Source: a bacterium (GTDB lineage Bacteria > Cyanobacteriota > Vampirovibrionia > Obscuribacterales > Obscuribacteraceae). Taken from it: DNA of 64,000 nt. The DNA is taken from contig JAGOSY010000019.1 in NCBI GenBank assembly GCA_018062085.1, positions 1-64,000 on the forward strand, read 5' to 3'. The notes under the pieces are model-generated. The model did not search any database and was not told the origin of the DNA. It worked only from the letters and a program-made list of their open reading frames with translations. The translations under genes were made by a program, and so were the position numbers. Positions 61,336 through 64,000 of the stretch are shown in pieces (positions within the stretch are counted from its first letter, which is position 1; every line of letters begins with the position of its first letter).

Positions 61336-62841
61336 ATGATCAAACACGCCATCAACTTCAATCGCTCTAAAACTCAACTGCATCTGACATCGACGCAATT
61401 TTTAGCGCTGTCGATACCTTTCGCAATAGCAATGACAGCCCAGTTGTCGATGGCACCATGCTCAGCAGCACCCGGTAGTCCAGCAACTACAGGCACCACG
61501 CCTCAAGACACAGTAGTCGACACCAATAGTGACACCAGTACAGACAATACTATAGATACTCACAGCGGCAGCATCAAGATTCCTTATAGAGTGCCCCCAA
61601 GCACTGCTAACGCAGCCATCAAAACTGGCACAACTGGCAAAACTAACACAACATCAGCAGCACAATTGAAGCCCAGCTACTCAGCCGACAGCTGGGAGCA
61701 GCTAGAATCACAAGGTGAAAAAGCAGCATACAACTGCGAGTATGGTGAGGCAGAACGCTTACTTAAAAGTGCAGTCGAAAAGGCCCGCAATTTTCCCGCC
61801 GGCGATCTTCGCCTGGCCAAAAGCTCTGGTGAGCTCGGTCGCCTCCTGGCTATTCGCGGACGCTTCAGTGAAGCAGAGCCACTCTTAGAAGAAGAATTAG
61901 CAGTGAAGACGGTAGCCAGTGGAGGCGAAGACGAGCACTTAATTCCGGCGATGACTTCTATGGTGCGGTTCTACTTATTACATGAAACCGCAGCTAAAGC
62001 CAACCCACTAGCAGAAAAAGTACTTTCGTTTGTGGAAGGCAAGCTTAATGAAGCCAGATCACAAGCTCAAGGCAAAGTGACATTGCAAGCAGGCCAGCCG
62101 CTTCAAGCCTGGGCCGGCGAAGCATCTGCTGTAATGCGCGATCCGCTAATTGAATGGGCCATTGCCTGCGATGAAATCGGCAATATCTATGCCACAAGAA
62201 GCAGCTCTGTCGATAGCTCACAACCGACAAGCGAAGACTCTACTCTGGCGGAGCGGCTCTTTACTGCCGCACTCAATGTTAAGTCTACAGTACTGGGAGC
62301 ACACCACCTTTCTCTAGCCAATAGCTATGACAGCCTTGGCGGACTAGCACTAACACGCAAAGACTATGAAGAGGCAGAAGCCAATTTAAAAGATGCCCTC
62401 GATATAACAGAACGCATCCAGCCGCCAGAGAACTTTCAAGTCTATGCCCGCTTAGACAAACTAGGCAAATGCTTGCTGCAAGAAAACAAGCTGGCTGAAG
62501 CCGAAGCACTTTACTTGCGCGCCCAAGACTTTTGGAAAAACGCGCCATCAAAGAACGGCAACGAAGCACGAGCGGCCTTTGCCCTAGCTAACATTTACGC
62601 TCAAGAAAAGAAGTACGCAGAAGCAGCACCACTTTTCGAAAAAGCCCTGCAAATTGCTGAACAGAACAGCGGCCCCGATTCGGTAGCACTGGTGCCCTAT
62701 CTAGATAGATACGCTTACGTTCTCTACTACCTTGGTATGCGAGAACAAACAGATGAACTGCGAGCCCGAGCCCAAGCTATCACCGACGGCAATACCAGCA
62801 TAACTATGAGCAAAGACCCTGCCGTCGGGATACAACAGTAA
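61336..62841 (+). CDS. secreted TPR protein (kinesin-light-chain-type repeats)
   Basis: 501 residues. Signal peptide (FLALSIPFAIAMTAQLSMAP, cleavage near CSA-A), a Thr/Asp/Ser-rich linker, then about seven TPR_12 units: AERLLKSAVEKARNFPAGDL, AEPLLEEELAVKTVASGGED, YDSLGGLALTRKDYEEAEAN, AEALYLRAQDFWKNAPSKNG, AAPLFEKALQIAEQNSGPDS. Periplasmic or surface scaffold; partner unknown. Its stop is one base from the stop of the convergent TPR gene. Confidence 0.82.
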   Translation: MIKHAINFNRSKTQLHLTSTQFLALSIPFAIAMTAQLSMAPCSAAPGSPATTGTTPQDTVVDTNSDTSTDNTIDTHSGSIKIPYRVPPSTANAAIKTGTTGKTNTTSAAQLKPSYSADSWEQLESQGEKAAYNCEYGEAERLLKSAVEKARNFPAGDLRLAKSSGELGRLLAIRGRFSEAEPLLEEELAVKTVASGGEDEHLIPAMTSMVRFYLLHETAAKANPLAEKVLSFVEGKLNEARSQAQGKVTLQAGQPLQAWAGEASAVMRDPLIEWAIACDEIGNIYATRSSSVDSSQPTSEDSTLAERLFTAALNVKSTVLGAHHLSLANSYDSLGGLALTRKDYEEAEANLKDALDITERIQPPENFQVYARLDKLGKCLLQENKLAEAEALYLRAQDFWKNAPSKNGNEARAAFALANIYAQEKKYAEAAPLFEKALQIAEQNSGPDSVALVPYLDRYAYVLYYLGMREQTDELRARAQAITDGNTSITMSKDPAVGIQQ

Positions 62842-62842
62842 A

Positions 62843-64000
62843 TCAAAGCTGCTTCAAATATTGCTCTAGAACTGAACGCTTCTGATAACCTTGCGCCAAT
62901 GCTTTCTTCATATCGCCGTCAGCTAACTCATTCAACTTTAATCGGCGATATGCCTCAGAGCGAAGACGATAGGTAGTATCTGACTTATATTGCCTGCTCT
63001 CCGCAATTTCTTTGGCCAGGGTAGCATCGCACAAGGCCACTGCTTCTTGATACTTCTTGAGAAAAAGCAAAGCTATAACTCTATCTTTGGCAACGCCTGC
63101 TCCTCCCTCTGAGAGCTTCTCTGCTCTATCTAGCAAGGCCATCGCTTTCTTGGCGTCACCCAATCGTGCCGCTACCAATTCAAGTGTTTGCAAAGCTCTT
63201 TGACTGTCTGGTTGTAGAGACAGCGCCTTATCAGCCAACATGCTGGCCCGCTCCAGGTCGTTTATGCAGAAATAGCAGGTCGCCTTATCGGCGTATCCTA
63301 AAGCCGCATCTGGGAATTGCGCGATCAATTGATCAGCAACTTTAATCGCAGAGGCACTATCGCCCTTAATTAAGCCTATGGCTAATAAATACTCAGAAGC
63401 ACGCCAATACTTCTTATTGAGACTGAGAACCTTAAGAGCGTCGGTGTATGAACTTTCGCAGTCGCCCTTATCCAGATACAAAATCGCCCTCGCCAGGTAA
63501 GAACCCGGAAATTTGCCATCAAGCTCGATGGCCTTGTTAGCATCTAAAAAACCCTTATCAATCTCACCAAGCTCAGAAAAAGCCTCGGCTCTAGTGCAGT
63601 AATTATAGCTCTGACTAGGATCAAGCTTTATCGCTTCGCTAGCGTCAGCCACGGCTTTACGAGGTTCACTCAGACAAAGATTGGCATAAGCCCGACCAGT
63701 ATAAGCTCCAGATGCGTTGTGCACACTTGAATCTAGGCGCAAAGAATTATCGAAAGAAGCAACAGCGTCTTTATACTTGCCTTGGTCTGAATAGACATTT
63801 CCTAACTCACGATGATACCAACCGACCTTATCATCAAGGGCAATTGCTTTCAGCAAGTCTGCTTTGGCTAGATCGGCTTTGCCCGACCTCAGTTGAGCCA
63901 CCCCTCGATAGGCAACCAATTCAGAATCATTTGGTTTCGCCTTCAGTTCTTTCTCGCAGAGCGCAATTAGGTCAGTATATTTGCCCTGCGTAACAAGCCC
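62843..64000 (-). CDS. TPR protein, 5' end outside window
   Basis: The frame is open to the right edge (the first 27 codons inside the window read GLVTQGKYTDLIALCEKELK and on), so 385 residues of a longer protein are seen. Nearly all TPR_1/TPR_2 units in series: AKADLLKAIALDDKVGWYHR, YKDAVASFDNSLRLDSSVHN, AVADASEAIKLDPSQSYNYC, ERASMLADKALSLQPDSQRA. No membrane segment in this part. Role unknown. Confidence 0.85.
   Translation of the reverse strand, partial: GLVTQGKYTDLIALCEKELKAKPNDSELVAYRGVAQLRSGKADLAKADLLKAIALDDKVGWYHRELGNVYSDQGKYKDAVASFDNSLRLDSSVHNASGAYTGRAYANLCLSEPRKAVADASEAIKLDPSQSYNYCTRAEAFSELGEIDKGFLDANKAIELDGKFPGSYLARAILYLDKGDCESSYTDALKVLSLNKKYWRASEYLLAIGLIKGDSASAIKVADQLIAQFPDAALGYADKATCYFCINDLERASMLADKALSLQPDSQRALQTLELVAARLGDAKKAMALLDRAEKLSEGGAGVAKDRVIALLFLKKYQEAVALCDATLAKEIAESRQYKSDTTYRLRSEAYRRLKLNELADGDMKKALAQGYQKRSVLEQYLKQL

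Overview
The window looks like chromosome from a diderm (TolC and HlyD are present) environmental bacterium. The mix of TPR-rich secreted and membrane proteins, DUF4388 and DUF4384 domains, membrane-anchored Ser/Thr kinases, long Ser/Gly/Asn low-complexity linkers and a tRNA without encoded CCA resembles the non-photosynthetic relatives of cyanobacteria (Melainabacteria/Vampirovibrionia, Obscuribacter-like). That placement is an inference from gene style, not a database result. No rRNA, prophage, CRISPR array or intact insertion sequence is visible.

Layout. 0-5 kb: the 3' part of a TPR-metacaspase gene, two genes of unknown function, an SDR protein without its catalytic Tyr, and a TPR protein that is a catalytically dead copy of a zinc peptidase encoded at 37.5 kb. 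5-13.4 kb: an AIM24-like gene and a complete tripartite efflux operon (HlyD, fused double ABC ATPase, two ABC-2 permeases, TolC), with a divergent TetR gene and a candidate operator. 14.3-15.4 kb: a protein built from IS1595-type transposase ends around a DprA-like winged helix instead of the DDE core. 15.6-24 kb: a full kdpF-A-B-C-D-E potassium-uptake operon, preceded by a coupled 32-residue membrane ORF and four 11-bp-phased direct repeats (candidate KdpE boxes). 24-28 kb: a second two-component system and ychF. 28-34 kb: a secreted protein, two paralogous membrane Ser/Thr kinases and an MprF-type aminoacyl-lipid transferase. 34-41.9 kb: TPR protein, aldo/keto reductase, RMD1-like protein, active HETGH peptidase, a repeat-containing secreted protein and a glycerophosphodiesterase. 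41.9-45.9 kb: an operon-like run joining a Zn-ribbon protein, a CHASE3-PAS histidine kinase, its response regulator, a candidate permuted papain-fold protein and a coiled-coil protein. 46-64 kb: DUF4388 proteins (one with a degenerate GGDEF, one with a dead trypsin fold), a DCC thiol oxidoreductase, several TPR proteins, YheT-like hydrolase, small membrane proteins, DUF4384, DUF429 and DUF2939 proteins and tRNA-Arg(TCT).

The most unusual feature is a family of seven intergenic palindromes sharing the core TTGRCCGATATCGGYCAA. The flanking arms differ in sequence from copy to copy yet are nearly always self-complementary, and the core itself shows paired changes with intermediate states. At least two copies are followed by T-runs and should act as terminators. 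A second genome-style trait is many short tandem repeats. Those inside genes have units of 6, 15 or 18 bp (in frame); those between genes or at gene ends have units of 8 or 11 bp. Three two-component systems, two kinases and several pseudoenzymes make this mainly a signalling, envelope and ion-homeostasis region.
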